Positions 21,253-29,669 of a stretch of DNA of 40,119 nucleotides are shown one piece after another. A model generated the notes under the pieces. That model had not been told where the DNA came from. It worked only from the letters and a program-made list of their open reading frames with translations, and made no database searches. Position 1 is the stretch's first letter. Every line of letters begins with the position of its first letter. The DNA is taken from the NCBI GenBank assembly GCA_016784195.1, contig JADHVE010000002.1, forward strand, positions 1-40,119, read 5' to 3'. The position numbers and the translations under genes were made by a program. Origin of the DNA: Candidatus Woesearchaeota archaeon (lineage in GTDB: Archaea; Nanobdellota; Nanobdellia; Woesearchaeales; GW2011-AR4).

Positions 21253-23721
21253 ATGATAAAGAATAAAAAAAGAAAAAAAAATAAGAAAAAACAATATAAG
21301 GGCTTTATTGATTTTATAAAGCAAAATAAAGTACTTATAATTATAATAGCCATACTACTCTTAATCATTCTATTTTCTTTTGGAACAAAGATATTTCTTT
21401 TGACCAACTTCCTGCTGGGAAATGATATAATCGTGAAGTTAAATGCAGACAAGGAATTCCTTTTTCTGGAAAGAAACCAGGAAGAAACTATTGTCTTTGA
21501 AGCATCTGTAACCACAAACCCATTCTGCAAAGCAGTCTGCAGCTCCACATTCAAGGATATAAGCAAAAACACTATTATCGAGCAGGACAAATTTACATTA
21601 AAGCCTTCGATCAATCTACAAAAAAAATACACATTAAAAGCAACGAGCTTAGGTTATGGTATAGAATTATACAGCTTCAGTATGGATTGCAGCAGCCCCA
21701 GAACATTTCTCTGCCACACTGATGAAGAATTAACAAAAAGAAACATCTTAATCACAGTAGAATACCATCTAAACTATGAAGACAAACAATTAAAATCTGA
21801 ATTAGAACCAGATTTAGAAACCTTAAAAACAAAATTAAGTGAATTGGGTGGCAAAAAACAGCTTTTTGAAAACATAATCTATCAACTAAATGAATCAATA
21901 ATTCTAAATGAAAATTTAAATATCAATAATATTCAAAACAGATTTAATGAACATATCAAAGAAATAAAAACCTTCCAGGATATCTGGGAAAAACAGGATT
22001 ATGCTCTTCTTGCCTTGGAGCTGGAAAACTTAAATAAAGAGATTTCTGAAACAGAAAAACAATTTGAAGGGTTTAATAAAAGCATATTGGCAGTTATTTA
22101 CCCTTACAGTGTTATTGTTGAAGAAATAGGCAAAGCAGAAGATCAATTAAGGCAACTTTATCTTTTTGCTCTTATCAACCAAGAAAAAGCTCCTGAAATC
22201 AACAGAACGATTAAGGAATTTAATTCAGCATTAACCCTGTTTAAACAAAAAAGCAGCCTTGAGCAAAAGAAAAAGATTGTGGGGGGCATAATGGATGAAA
22301 CAAAAGACATTACATCATCCACTAACAAAGAATTCAAAAAAGAAGTTCTTAAGCAGGAGCTTCAGCTTGACATTGAATATGATACATTATGCAAAATATC
22401 CGGCTCATGCACGCCCCGCCCTTCAATAGAAGAGCGCTCTAAACAAAAAATATTTGAGTTAAACACAACATGCAGGAACATTGACAAATTCAGGGACAAT
22501 CTTCTATTGTTGAATTCTTCAATGAAAAATGCATATGTTAAGGAAAAATACCTGGATAATGAAGACTTCATACAGAATATAAGTGCAAAGGTAAAAAACA
22601 TCAGGCAAAACGTTACCGAGGAGTATCTAAATAGCTTGCCTTCAAATGAAGAAAATACAGAAATTATTCAGAAATTATTAGTCAGAAATGACCTTTCTGA
22701 AACAAAAGAATACCCTGAATATGATCTCATCCCGATTATGATTAGTGAATTAATAAAGCAAATGCCTCTGAGTTGTTATTCAGCTAATCCAAAAATTGAT
22801 TTAGTTAAATCTCCAGGCATTACTAAGATAACAATAAACAAATCAGCACAAATTCCTCTAGAGATTGAATTTAAAGAGCCATTGCCTCAATGCTGCGCTT
22901 TTGGCAAGTGTGAAGTTTGCTGTGTTTCAGAAGAGTGCAGGGAAAAAAACGATGTAGTAATATTTTTGCATGGGCATTCGCTAAACAAAGACACATCTGC
23001 TGAATACAGCCTGGATGCATTTAACAAGATACAGGAAAAGCTGGAAGAAGCCAACTACCTGAACGGGGGGGCAATTTCTACGTATACAGAACGTGACTCT
23101 CCAAGAGATATATGGAATAAACTGCCTGTTCCTTTGACAATCAAGGCAAGTTATTATTTTGACATCTTCAGAGAGCCGGAAAACTATATTGTCGTTCAGA
23201 CAAAGAGCGAAAATATAAACACTTATGCCCTAAGGCTGAAAGAGCTTATTGAAACTGTCCAATATAAAACAGGCAAACAAAAAGTCATTATCATTGCCCA
23301 TAGCATGGGCGGCTTAGTTGCAAGGCGCTACATCCAGATTTTTGGAGAAGATAAAATAGAAAAATTGATTTTGATAGGAACTCCAAACAAAGGCATTGCA
23401 GGGAATACTGCAGATTACTGCCCTTGGATAGGGGAACAGCTTGAATGCAGGGACATGAATTCTGATAGCTTATTTATAAACAAGATGAACCAGCAAAAAA
23501 ACTTTGAAATCCCTGTTTATAACTTGGTTGGCACTGGCTGCAAAATGGACTCTGATAAGGGTGACGGCATTGTACTGGAAAAAAACGCAATGATGGATAA
23601 CGCAAAAAACTTTATAATCAACGGCACATGCAAGGGTCTTGAAAAACTACATACTAAATTACTGGATATTGATACATACCCTGAAGTTTATTTTGTTATC
23701 CAGGAAGCTCTGAAAGAATAA
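21253..23721 (+). CDS. Membrane-anchored alpha/beta hydrolase with coiled-coil stalk
   Basis: 822 aa. A basic N-terminus and one membrane segment (VLIIIIAILLLIILFSFG, about residues 29-46) anchor the protein. Next is a beta-rich region with cysteine pairs (NPFCKAVCSS, ISGSCTP), then several hundred residues of coiled coil (KTKLSELGGKKQLFENIIY and onwards). The C-terminal 250 residues are a lipase-like alpha/beta hydrolase: VVIFLHGHS oxyanion strand, nucleophile Ser684 in IIAHSMGGLVARR, then LILIGTPNKG and later Asp and His candidates (SDKGDGIV, KLHTKLL). It likely acts outside the cell on esters or amides. GHSMGG-type proteins with such a stalk are unusual. Confidence 0.8.
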   Translation: MIKNKKRKKNKKKQYKGFIDFIKQNKVLIIIIAILLLIILFSFGTKIFLLTNFLLGNDIIVKLNADKEFLFLERNQEETIVFEASVTTNPFCKAVCSSTFKDISKNTIIEQDKFTLKPSINLQKKYTLKATSLGYGIELYSFSMDCSSPRTFLCHTDEELTKRNILITVEYHLNYEDKQLKSELEPDLETLKTKLSELGGKKQLFENIIYQLNESIILNENLNINNIQNRFNEHIKEIKTFQDIWEKQDYALLALELENLNKEISETEKQFEGFNKSILAVIYPYSVIVEEIGKAEDQLRQLYLFALINQEKAPEINRTIKEFNSALTLFKQKSSLEQKKKIVGGIMDETKDITSSTNKEFKKEVLKQELQLDIEYDTLCKISGSCTPRPSIEERSKQKIFELNTTCRNIDKFRDNLLLLNSSMKNAYVKEKYLDNEDFIQNISAKVKNIRQNVTEEYLNSLPSNEENTEIIQKLLVRNDLSETKEYPEYDLIPIMISELIKQMPLSCYSANPKIDLVKSPGITKITINKSAQIPLEIEFKEPLPQCCAFGKCEVCCVSEECREKNDVVIFLHGHSLNKDTSAEYSLDAFNKIQEKLEEANYLNGGAISTYTERDSPRDIWNKLPVPLTIKASYYFDIFREPENYIVVQTKSENINTYALRLKELIETVQYKTGKQKVIIIAHSMGGLVARRYIQIFGEDKIEKLILIGTPNKGIAGNTADYCPWIGEQLECRDMNSDSLFINKMNQQKNFEIPVYNLVGTGCKMDSDKGDGIVLEKNAMMDNAKNFIINGTCKGLEKLHTKLLDIDTYPEVYFVIQEALKE

Positions 23722-23786
23722 AAATTTGAAGATATAGAATAAAAAAATTTATAATCTCTCCAAGACTTCTTTTATCTGTTTTTATT

Positions 23787-23908
23787 GCCAGGATGACGGA
23801 GCTCGGTTAATCGTGTTCGCCTCGAATAGCATAAATGTTTTTCATTTATAATTTTCAAAAGAGAGCGAATGTCCTTCGGGACACGCAGGTTCAAATCCTG
23901 CTCCTGGC
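23787..23908 (+). tRNA. tRNA-Ser(CGA), class II, one intron
   Basis: Acceptor GCCAGGA/TCCTGGC, T arm GCAGG-TTCAAAT-CCTGC, variable arm TGTCC-TTCG-GGACA. Anticodon stem TTCGC (23816-23820)/GCGAA (23865-23869), anticodon CGA at 23823-23825. A 37-nt intron at 23827-23863 (position 37/38) contains hairpin ATAAATG/CATTTAT. Mature length 85 nt. Confidence 0.92.
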
Positions 23909-23916
23909 GTAAAATA

Positions 23917-24192
23917 ATGAAACTCAAAAATATTTTTTTATTGTTAATACTTTTGATTCTAATTACAGGATCCACTATAGTGTGGGTTAGTTACCTCGAC
24001 TGCTCTGAAAAAACTTCTAAAAAAGAAATACCAAACAATGCAGGTTATAAAATGATCAAATTCGAAATAGAAGAAAAACCACCTAAGGTAACTCCATACA
24101 AACAAAAAACTGATTCTATCAGATATGTTAAGCATATTTACGAATATTTTGAAAAAATAGAAAAAGCCCGAGAAAGATCAATAAAAAAATAA
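23917..24192 (+). CDS. Small exported or membrane-anchored protein, 91 aa
   Basis: Begins MKLKNIFLLLILLILITGS, a signal peptide or membrane anchor, followed by WVSYLDCSEK and a charged tail ending EKIEKARERSIKK. The ATG at 23917 lies 8 bp after the tRNA-Ser(CGA) gene; an in-frame ATG at 23869 would place 40 bp inside the tRNA and is not credible. The gene ends 3 bp before the tRNA-Met gene on the other strand. It is tightly wedged between two tRNAs and may be cotranscribed with the first. Function unknown. Confidence 0.6.
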   Translation: MKLKNIFLLLILLILITGSTIVWVSYLDCSEKTSKKEIPNNAGYKMIKFEIEEKPPKVTPYKQKTDSIRYVKHIYEYFEKIEKARERSIKK

Positions 24193-24195
24193 AGT

Positions 24196-24378
24196 GCCGC
24201 TGGCGGTACTCTCAAATCCTAAGGGATTTATAGTATCCCTTGAGGATATTCGAAACCACGACCTCTACGTAACCCAGTTAGACTTGAGTTAATCATCTCC
24301 CAAAGGGATCATCGCTCAAATTTATGAGCCTCGCTTCATCAAAGATGTAGCGCTCTAACCAGGCTGAGCTACAGCGGC
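24196..24378 (-). tRNA. tRNA-Met(CAT), elongator type, with three introns
   Basis: Acceptor GCCGCTG/CAGCGGC, D arm GCTC/GAGC, variable loop AGGTC. Intron 1: 24330-24346 (17 nt) splits the anticodon stem at 30/31. Intron 2: 24271-24322 (52 nt), position 37/38. Intron 3: 24209-24248 (40 nt) splits the T loop TTCGAA|T at 59/60 inside GTGGT/ACCGC. Joined exons give stem CTACG/CGTAG with loop CTCATAA, anticodon CAT, and exactly 74 nt. Without intron 1 the stem does not pair. A tRNA-Ile2 with a modified CAT anticodon is the alternative. Confidence 0.88.
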
Positions 24379-24477
24379 ATAGTCTAAAGAAAAAGTAATT
24401 TATTTTTAAAGTATTCGTTTTCTAAGAAAATGAATGGCATGAAGAAACCAATCTAAACTAGTTTATTGCTGGAATTA

Positions 24478-24888
24478 CTATAAAAACTTCTTAATATTCT
24501 CTTTATACTCCTCAATCTCTTTATTCCCGTATTTCTTATGGCTCCAGCTTAACCTTAATCTATCACCTTTAAACCTTGGAATAATATGGATATGTGCGTG
24601 TTGGACTAATTGCCCTGCGTCTTCACCATTATTCATAACCATATTGTAAGCGCCATTCCCTATAGACAAAGATAAAGCCTTGGTAATATTCTTAACAGCC
24701 TTAATCAACTCACTTAAATTTTCACCAGGGATGTCTAATAAGGTTTCATAATGTTTTTTTGGAATCACTAAACAATGCCCTTTGTTAGCAGGCATTATAT
24801 CCAGAAAGCTTATCACATTGCTATCTTCATAGACAATTGACGCAGGGATTTCTTTATTTATAATTTTGCAGAATATACAGTCTTTCAT
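24478..24888 (-). CDS. HIT-family nucleotide hydrolase/transferase
   Basis: 136 aa from the ATG at 24888, giving the usual MKDCIFCKI start with its zinc-binding CxxC; an upstream ATG at 24921 would add 11 residues lacking family resemblance. The histidine triad reads HAHIHI with the active His in the middle, followed by PRFKGDRLRLSW. GHCLVIPKKHYETLLDIP is the other conserved block. Homologues (Hint, and bacterial/archaeal HIT proteins) hydrolyse AMP-lysine, adenosine phosphoramidates or dinucleotides. The gene lies alone, next to the tRNA-Met gene. Confidence 0.93.
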   Translation of the reverse strand: MKDCIFCKIINKEIPASIVYEDSNVISFLDIMPANKGHCLVIPKKHYETLLDIPGENLSELIKAVKNITKALSLSIGNGAYNMVMNNGEDAGQLVQHAHIHIIPRFKGDRLRLSWSHKKYGNKEIEEYKENIKKFL

Positions 24889-25343
24889 CTTAATATTTAT
24901 GTAATATTTCCTGCCTAGCAAAATGATCAGCCCATCAACTTATTCAATCAAATTTAGGGGCAGTAAACTCTGTTATTTCAATTCCACCTGCTAATCCAGC
25001 TAGGCAGCATTTATTAAACATTCACTCATTATTTATCTCAAACCTATATACATTTTAGTAGCATCTGGTTTGTCTAATTGCCGGGCTACGCTTTTCAATT
25101 CTATTGCAGATGGTTATTGTTCAACTGGAATATCATTCATTTTATTCCATCTACACATCTCAATAGACAAGAATATCTGGTGATTTTTAAACCTTTTGTC
25201 CCTCCCCTTTTTTTAGTGTTAATCTTTGATTGGATTCAATATCAGAAAGTGTGGTTAAATCCTTCCGCTAGGAAAGAGGAATAGTCTACAATACGGTTTG
25301 GCAAAGCCAAAAAATTCCGAAGAGTTTTATTGTGATACATTTA
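24889..25343. other. 455-bp gap without a supported gene
   Basis: A plus-strand frame at 25078-25284 has protein-unlike composition and no start signals. TTTGGC-AAA-GCCAAA (about 25290-25310) is a perfect small hairpin, and TCCT-TCCGCT-AGGA followed by AAGAGG (25261-25280) resembles the ends of the dispersed intergenic elements. GTAAACTCTG and TTCCACCTGCTAATCC near 24964-25000 also echo them weakly. Confidence 0.35.
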
Positions 25344-25688
25344 CTAAGATGGTTCTATTCGTGTAACACTTTGATTTCCAATTTGTAAATGTTGAAGAAT
25401 ATAAGATTCAATATAAGGTTCAGGATCGTCTTTATAGAATTCAATTATTATACGATCTGTTTTTACTCCTTTTAGTAATCGCTCAATCAATTTATCTTCT
25501 GGAGAAAGTTTAATATCTCTTTTAATATTAACTAAACCATCTGGCCTATTTAAATCATATTTCACCCATACTTCTTTTCCAGCATATTGTTTTAAAATAT
25601 CTCTAGCTGTTGTAATAATATCTTTATTACAATATGATTCATACATTCTTTCAGGAGCAAATCCTTGGAAATTTTCAAAGTGATCCAT
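25344..25688 (-). CDS. Hypothetical protein, 114 aa
   Basis: I recognise no family. The protein begins MDHFENFQGFAPERMYES and has an alpha region (KDIITTARDILKQYAGKEVW) then strands (VKYDLNRPDG, DRIIIEFYKDDPEPYIES). It is acidic overall and probably soluble. It stands alone with gaps of several hundred bp on both sides in the accessory part of the window. Confidence rests on length and natural amino-acid use. Confidence 0.6.
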   Translation of the reverse strand: MDHFENFQGFAPERMYESYCNKDIITTARDILKQYAGKEVWVKYDLNRPDGLVNIKRDIKLSPEDKLIERLLKGVKTDRIIIEFYKDDPEPYIESYILQHLQIGNQSVTRIEPS

Positions 25689-25780
25689 ATTAGTTGTTAC
25701 TTACAAGTGATTTATAAAACTTTTGATTATCACCACCATAAAAATTGAATATAATATCCACGCTTGTTAGTTTTGTTTTT

Positions 25781-25824
25781 GGTTATTAAGTTCCGAAAAC
25801 CTACGTCCGTAGGACTCTGGGGCG
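25781..25824 (+). repeat. Dispersed intergenic element, partial copy E
   Basis: GGTTATTAAGTTCCGAAAACC is followed by the hairpin CGTCC-GTA-GGACT and then CTGGGGC. The TTAAGTTC start and hairpin-plus-GGGG end match copy A (17631); the middle is missing. Confidence 0.4.
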
Positions 25825-25913
25825 TTATTTTACATGGGTTTTTTGTTTGTGTTAAAGGGAGGATGGATATATTGTATTTAACGATTGATGTACTTACTGT
25901 TGAATAGCAATAG

Positions 25914-27191
25914 ATGGAAAGATTTATTAACTCAACTCTAGTCCTTACTTTTTATATGTTTAAACTAAATGTAGAAAAAAATTTAAAGAATCTCCTTGCT
26001 CAGGCTGACATCAAGATAAATACAGATGATCCAAGCAGACAATGGGACATACAAGTTCATAAATCAGAATTCTACGATAGAGCCATTAGAGGTGGAACAC
26101 TTGCTTTTGGAAGGTCATACATGGAAGGATGGTGGGACTGCCAAGATCTTACAGATTTTTTTACAAAAGTCTTAGAGGTAAGGCTTGAAGATAAAGTTAG
26201 TGGCATCATGGCTCTGTTAAATAGTTATAGGGCTGGAGGTCTTAATGAAGAAGGAAAGGCCTCTGTAAAGATGATATACAATGCATGGCTTAACAATCCT
26301 CAGGATAATGATGGCTCTCTTAAGGTTGGAACAACACACTATGATGCAGGAAACGATTTGTTTCAGGCAATGCTTGGTGAATCAATGACTTATACATGCG
26401 GTTACTGGCAAAAGTCAGAGCAGGGATTATGGAAAGCAGCAGAAACTCTTGAAGAAGCACAAGATCACAAGCTTGATATGATCTGCAAAAAATTAGACCT
26501 TGAGGCGGAAGATACGGTTCTTGATATTGGCTGCGGATTCGGAAGCTTTGCAAAGTATGCTGCTGAAAAATATGGTGCAAAAGTAGTAGGTATAACTATC
26601 TCCCAAGAACAGCTTGATTTTGCAAAAGAGGATTGTAAAGACCTTGATGTAGAGTTTGTTTTTCATGATTATCTCAAATTGTCCAAACCTCCTGCATTAG
26701 CGGGTCATCTATTTGACAAGATTGTCTCAATTGGCATGTTTGAGCATGTAGGCTCAAAAAATTATAGCAATTACTTCAAGTTTGTTGACGAGCATCTCAA
26801 ACAAGGAGGCATATCTCTCATTCATACCATTGGAAACGATAAAGAAACAAAAATGTGTGAGCCATGGACTGCTACTTATGTATTCCCGAATTCTAACCTT
26901 CCAACAGAGCGACAGATAAGAAAAACCAAGCCAGGACATTTTTTTGAGCAGGATTTTCATGAATTTGGAAAGGGCAATTATGATCCCACCATAAAAATAT
27001 GGCATGATAATCTAATGGAAGCATGGAGCGAACTTTCTGCAGGCAACAAGAAACATACTGAGAAATTCAGGCGTATGTTTAAATACTATCTTAATGGCAG
27101 CGAGGCTCTTTTCAAATCAGGCCAAGGACACCTATACCAATTTGTCTATTCAAAAGGAGAATTAAAACCATCTTATAAGATAGTACGTTAA
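25914..27191 (+). CDS. cfa: Cyclopropane-fatty-acyl-phospholipid synthase homologue
   Basis: 425 aa, close to bacterial Cfa over the full length: NLLAQADIKIN, WDIQVHKSEFYDRAIRGG, LAFGRSYMEGWWDC at the N-terminus; THYDAGNDLFQAMLGESMTYTCGYW; SAM motif VLDIGCGFGSFAKYAAEKYG; and FEQDFHEFG with KIWHDNLMEAWSEL near the end. Cfa adds a methylene from SAM to cis double bonds of membrane acyl chains. Archaeal membranes use isoprenoid ethers, so the substrate may be an unsaturated isoprenoid chain, host-derived lipid, or something else. Transfer from bacteria is likely. A second ATG at 25956 (MFKLNVEKN) matches the family start better; both starts are possible. Confidence 0.93.
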   Translation: MERFINSTLVLTFYMFKLNVEKNLKNLLAQADIKINTDDPSRQWDIQVHKSEFYDRAIRGGTLAFGRSYMEGWWDCQDLTDFFTKVLEVRLEDKVSGIMALLNSYRAGGLNEEGKASVKMIYNAWLNNPQDNDGSLKVGTTHYDAGNDLFQAMLGESMTYTCGYWQKSEQGLWKAAETLEEAQDHKLDMICKKLDLEAEDTVLDIGCGFGSFAKYAAEKYGAKVVGITISQEQLDFAKEDCKDLDVEFVFHDYLKLSKPPALAGHLFDKIVSIGMFEHVGSKNYSNYFKFVDEHLKQGGISLIHTIGNDKETKMCEPWTATYVFPNSNLPTERQIRKTKPGHFFEQDFHEFGKGNYDPTIKIWHDNLMEAWSELSAGNKKHTEKFRRMFKYYLNGSEALFKSGQGHLYQFVYSKGELKPSYKIVR

Positions 27192-27465
27192 AAATTTGTT
27201 TTTTCTATAATCTTTTTTTACTCATCTTTTCTTTTTTCGTTAAACTTTCAGGGAGTTTATTCCACCTAGTCCTGTCTGATATGCGCATTTTGTATAGGTG
27301 AGATATGCCATATTTAAAGTTTGATGTTGTTTAGCCCAGAACTCTTACTATCTTATTATCTTCAAGCCCCTGATTCTCATTATTAGTTTTTAGCCCCTTA
27401 TTCCGTTTTAGTTTATAATAAAAGATATTGATTTTTTTATATGGAATTGATCATTTAAAATTTTA

Positions 27466-27984
27466 CTATTTTTTCTTGATACGAGAAAAATTTTTAATTG
27501 GATTTCCCCATATCTTCGAATTTGGAATAGTAACAAATACCTGATCATCAGTTATAACAATACATGAAGATATACCCATTTCTTTGACAGTACCCTTTAT
27601 GCTTACAACCTCGACAGATTCTCCAATTTTCATTGGTTTGTTTATTAGAAGGAATATGCCGGCAGTAAGGTTAGATAAAACATCTTTGGTTGCGAACCCA
27701 ATAATAATCCCCATGGCACCCAAGCCAGCAACGAAACCAGTCACGTTGAAACCAAGATTGCTTAAGACTATTATGATAAAAATAACCCAAAGAAATATTT
27801 TAACTATTTTTTCTATAAACACTTCCAAGGTTCGATCAAGATCTACTTTATCAAAAAAGTGAGTTACATATTTACTAATAATATGAATTGCAACAAACCC
27901 ACCAATAAAAATTATAATAAAAAAGAGCCATTGAGTATAATGTCCAAAAAAATAATTTTGTATATTAGCCAATATTTCTATCAT
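27466..27984 (-). CDS. Small MscS-type mechanosensitive channel
   Basis: 172 aa: two or three membrane helices, with the pore helix rich in Gly and Ala (VAGLGAMGIIIGFATKDVLSN), then the beta domain (NKPMKIGESVEVVSIKGTVKEM and VFVTIPNSKIWGNPIKNFSR). The protein stops just after the beta domain, so the C-terminal alpha/beta cage of E. coli MscS is missing; compact forms like this are known. It should open under membrane tension and release solutes on osmotic downshock. It lies alone in the accessory region. Confidence 0.9.
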   Translation of the reverse strand: MIEILANIQNYFFGHYTQWLFFIIIFIGGFVAIHIISKYVTHFFDKVDLDRTLEVFIEKIVKIFLWVIFIIIVLSNLGFNVTGFVAGLGAMGIIIGFATKDVLSNLTAGIFLLINKPMKIGESVEVVSIKGTVKEMGISSCIVITDDQVFVTIPNSKIWGNPIKNFSRIKKK

Positions 27985-28018
27985 TTTTGCCCCTATTTTA
28001 TTGAGTATCCAATAATTT

Positions 28019-28123
28019 TTATTTGTTTTTAGTAAATGTTTTTATTCCTAAGTCAAAGTCTTCATTAGATAATTCTTCAACCAATTCTTGTTATTTAATA
28101 TTCTCCAAATCATCTTTATCCAT
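28019..28123 (-). pseudogene. Possible interrupted small ORF
   Basis: From ATG at 28123 the frame reads MDKDDLENIK, a TAA stop at 28091-28093, then resumes QELVEELSNEDFDLGIKTF to a TAA at 28019. The acidic, helical character continues across the stop, which suggests a decayed small gene or one with a single nonsense change. It lies in the gap between the MscS and helicase genes. Evidence is slight because of the short length. Confidence 0.3.
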
Positions 28124-28200
28124 TATAAGCGTCCTCTGATCATTAAAAATAACATAATCCTATATAAATGTTAACATTAAAGATAATTCCACATATAAGT

Positions 28201-28260
28201 ATTCTCTTAACAAATATCGCACGAAGTGAGTGAATATGTGCGTAGCACTAGGAGGCTCAG
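28201..28260 (+). repeat. Dispersed intergenic element, copy F
   Basis: Starts CTTAACAAATATCGCACGAAGTGAGTG, echoing TACGAAGTG of copy A and TACGAGGTGAGG of copy C. It ends with hairpin GTGC-GTA-GCAC followed by TAGGAGG, the same design as copy A (GTCC-GAA-GGAC, TAGGGGG). Confidence 0.45.
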
Positions 28261-28301
28261 TTCTATTTGAGAATCAAAGAGGAAGGCTAAAAATTATTTA
28301 T

Positions 28302-29600
28302 TTACCGCCTTCTATGACTATGTTTAAATCTACTCCCAAATTTAGCATGTTTAGAAAATGATCTTTTATTTTTTGATATGGGGTTAGATTTATGTTTAAA
28401 TCTGGAATTTCTACCAACCTGTTTTTTTGGCGGCGGTTTAGCTGCTGCACCTACTGCGTTTTTAGCAGTTTCTGAATGAAAGGTATGGTCCATAACTTCT
28501 ATTTTTTGCCTTATTAATTTCTCAATATCTCTAAGATAATTCCTTTCATCGGCTGCGCAAAATGAAAATGCTGTTCCATCAGCCCCTGCTCTGGCAGTTC
28601 TTCCAATTCTGTGAATATAGCTTTCCGGTTCGTTTGGAAGTTCAAAATTTATAACATGTGAAATATTATCTATATCTATTCCCCGCGCAGCAATATCAGT
28701 TGCAACTAATACTTTAATTCTGCCATTTTTGAAATTTTTAATAGCTTGATTTCTCGCATTTTGTGATTTATTTCCATGAATTGCATCAGAGAATATATTA
28801 TTTTTGCTAAGAAATAATGCTAATTTATTTGCCCTATGTTTTGTTCGAGTGAAAATTAAAACACGGGTAAGATGTTTCTGTCTTAGAAGTTCGAGTAATA
28901 AATCTTCTTTTGAAGGTTGGTCAATAAAAAATAGGTATTGTTTTACACTCTCAACTGTTGTTGCCTGAGGTGCTACTTCAACATGAATAGGATTTTTAAG
29001 TAAAGTTTTTGCAAGATTATTAATTTCCCGGGACATTGTTGCTGAGAAAAATAATGTCTGTCTTTTTTGTGGTAATCTTGTGATTATTTTTTTAATATCA
29101 TTGATGAAACCCATATCAAGCATTCTATCTGCTTCATCTAATACAAAAAATTCTATATTATTAAGACTAAGTTTTCTTTGATTCATCAAATCTAGTAACC
29201 TACCCGGTGTTGCCACAAGAATATCTACCCCACGAGCTAATGCATGAACTTGTTTTCCCTGGCTCACCCCTCCAAAAATTACAGTGTGTTTAAATTTAAG
29301 AAACTCACCGTATGCAGAAAAACTTTCTCCAATTTGTGCAGCAAGTTCTCGAGTTGGAGCAAGTACTAAAGTCTTAATTATTCTTGGATATTTCTCAGTC
29401 ATCCTTTGCAGTATAGGTAATACAAATGCTGCGGTTTTACCAGTACCTGTTTGTGCAATACCTATCAAATCTTTGCCTAGTAATAAATCAGGGATTGATT
29501 TTGATTGTATTGGTGTAGGTATAGTATACCCTTGTTTAGTTAGCGCTCTTTCGAGTGGAGGTATCAAATTCAGATCTTTAAATAGTAAGGTATTATCCAT
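28302..29600 (-). CDS. DEAD-box ATP-dependent RNA helicase (RhlE-like)
   Basis: 432 aa with all helicase motifs: Q motif (TPIQSKSIP), Walker A AQTGTGKT (49-56), PTRELAAQI, TPGRLLDL, DEAD, SAT, then RVLIFTRTK, DIAARGIDI and HRIGRTARAG. The C-terminal 60 residues are basic and low-complexity (KHKSNPISKNKRSFSKH and so on), a likely RNA-binding tail. The order and tail match bacterial RhlE-type helicases, which help ribosome assembly and unwind RNA in the cold. Origin by transfer from bacteria is plausible. TATA-like sequence before the ATG is not obvious. Confidence 0.95.
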   Translation of the reverse strand: MDNTLLFKDLNLIPPLERALTKQGYTIPTPIQSKSIPDLLLGKDLIGIAQTGTGKTAAFVLPILQRMTEKYPRIIKTLVLAPTRELAAQIGESFSAYGEFLKFKHTVIFGGVSQGKQVHALARGVDILVATPGRLLDLMNQRKLSLNNIEFFVLDEADRMLDMGFINDIKKIITRLPQKRQTLFFSATMSREINNLAKTLLKNPIHVEVAPQATTVESVKQYLFFIDQPSKEDLLLELLRQKHLTRVLIFTRTKHRANKLALFLSKNNIFSDAIHGNKSQNARNQAIKNFKNGRIKVLVATDIAARGIDIDNISHVINFELPNEPESYIHRIGRTARAGADGTAFSFCAADERNYLRDIEKLIRQKIEVMDHTFHSETAKNAVGAAAKPPPKKQVGRNSRFKHKSNPISKNKRSFSKHAKFGSRFKHSHRRR

Positions 29601-29669
29601 TATAGCCTAAAATATGCATTGAGTTATAAATGTAAGCTTATTATTGATGTAACTAATGGTGCAAATATA

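Noticed and set aside
25078..25284. 68-codon plus-strand frame
   Set aside because: Unusual residue mix (many Trp, Phe, Pro), no start signals, and it overlaps hairpin and repeat-like sequence.
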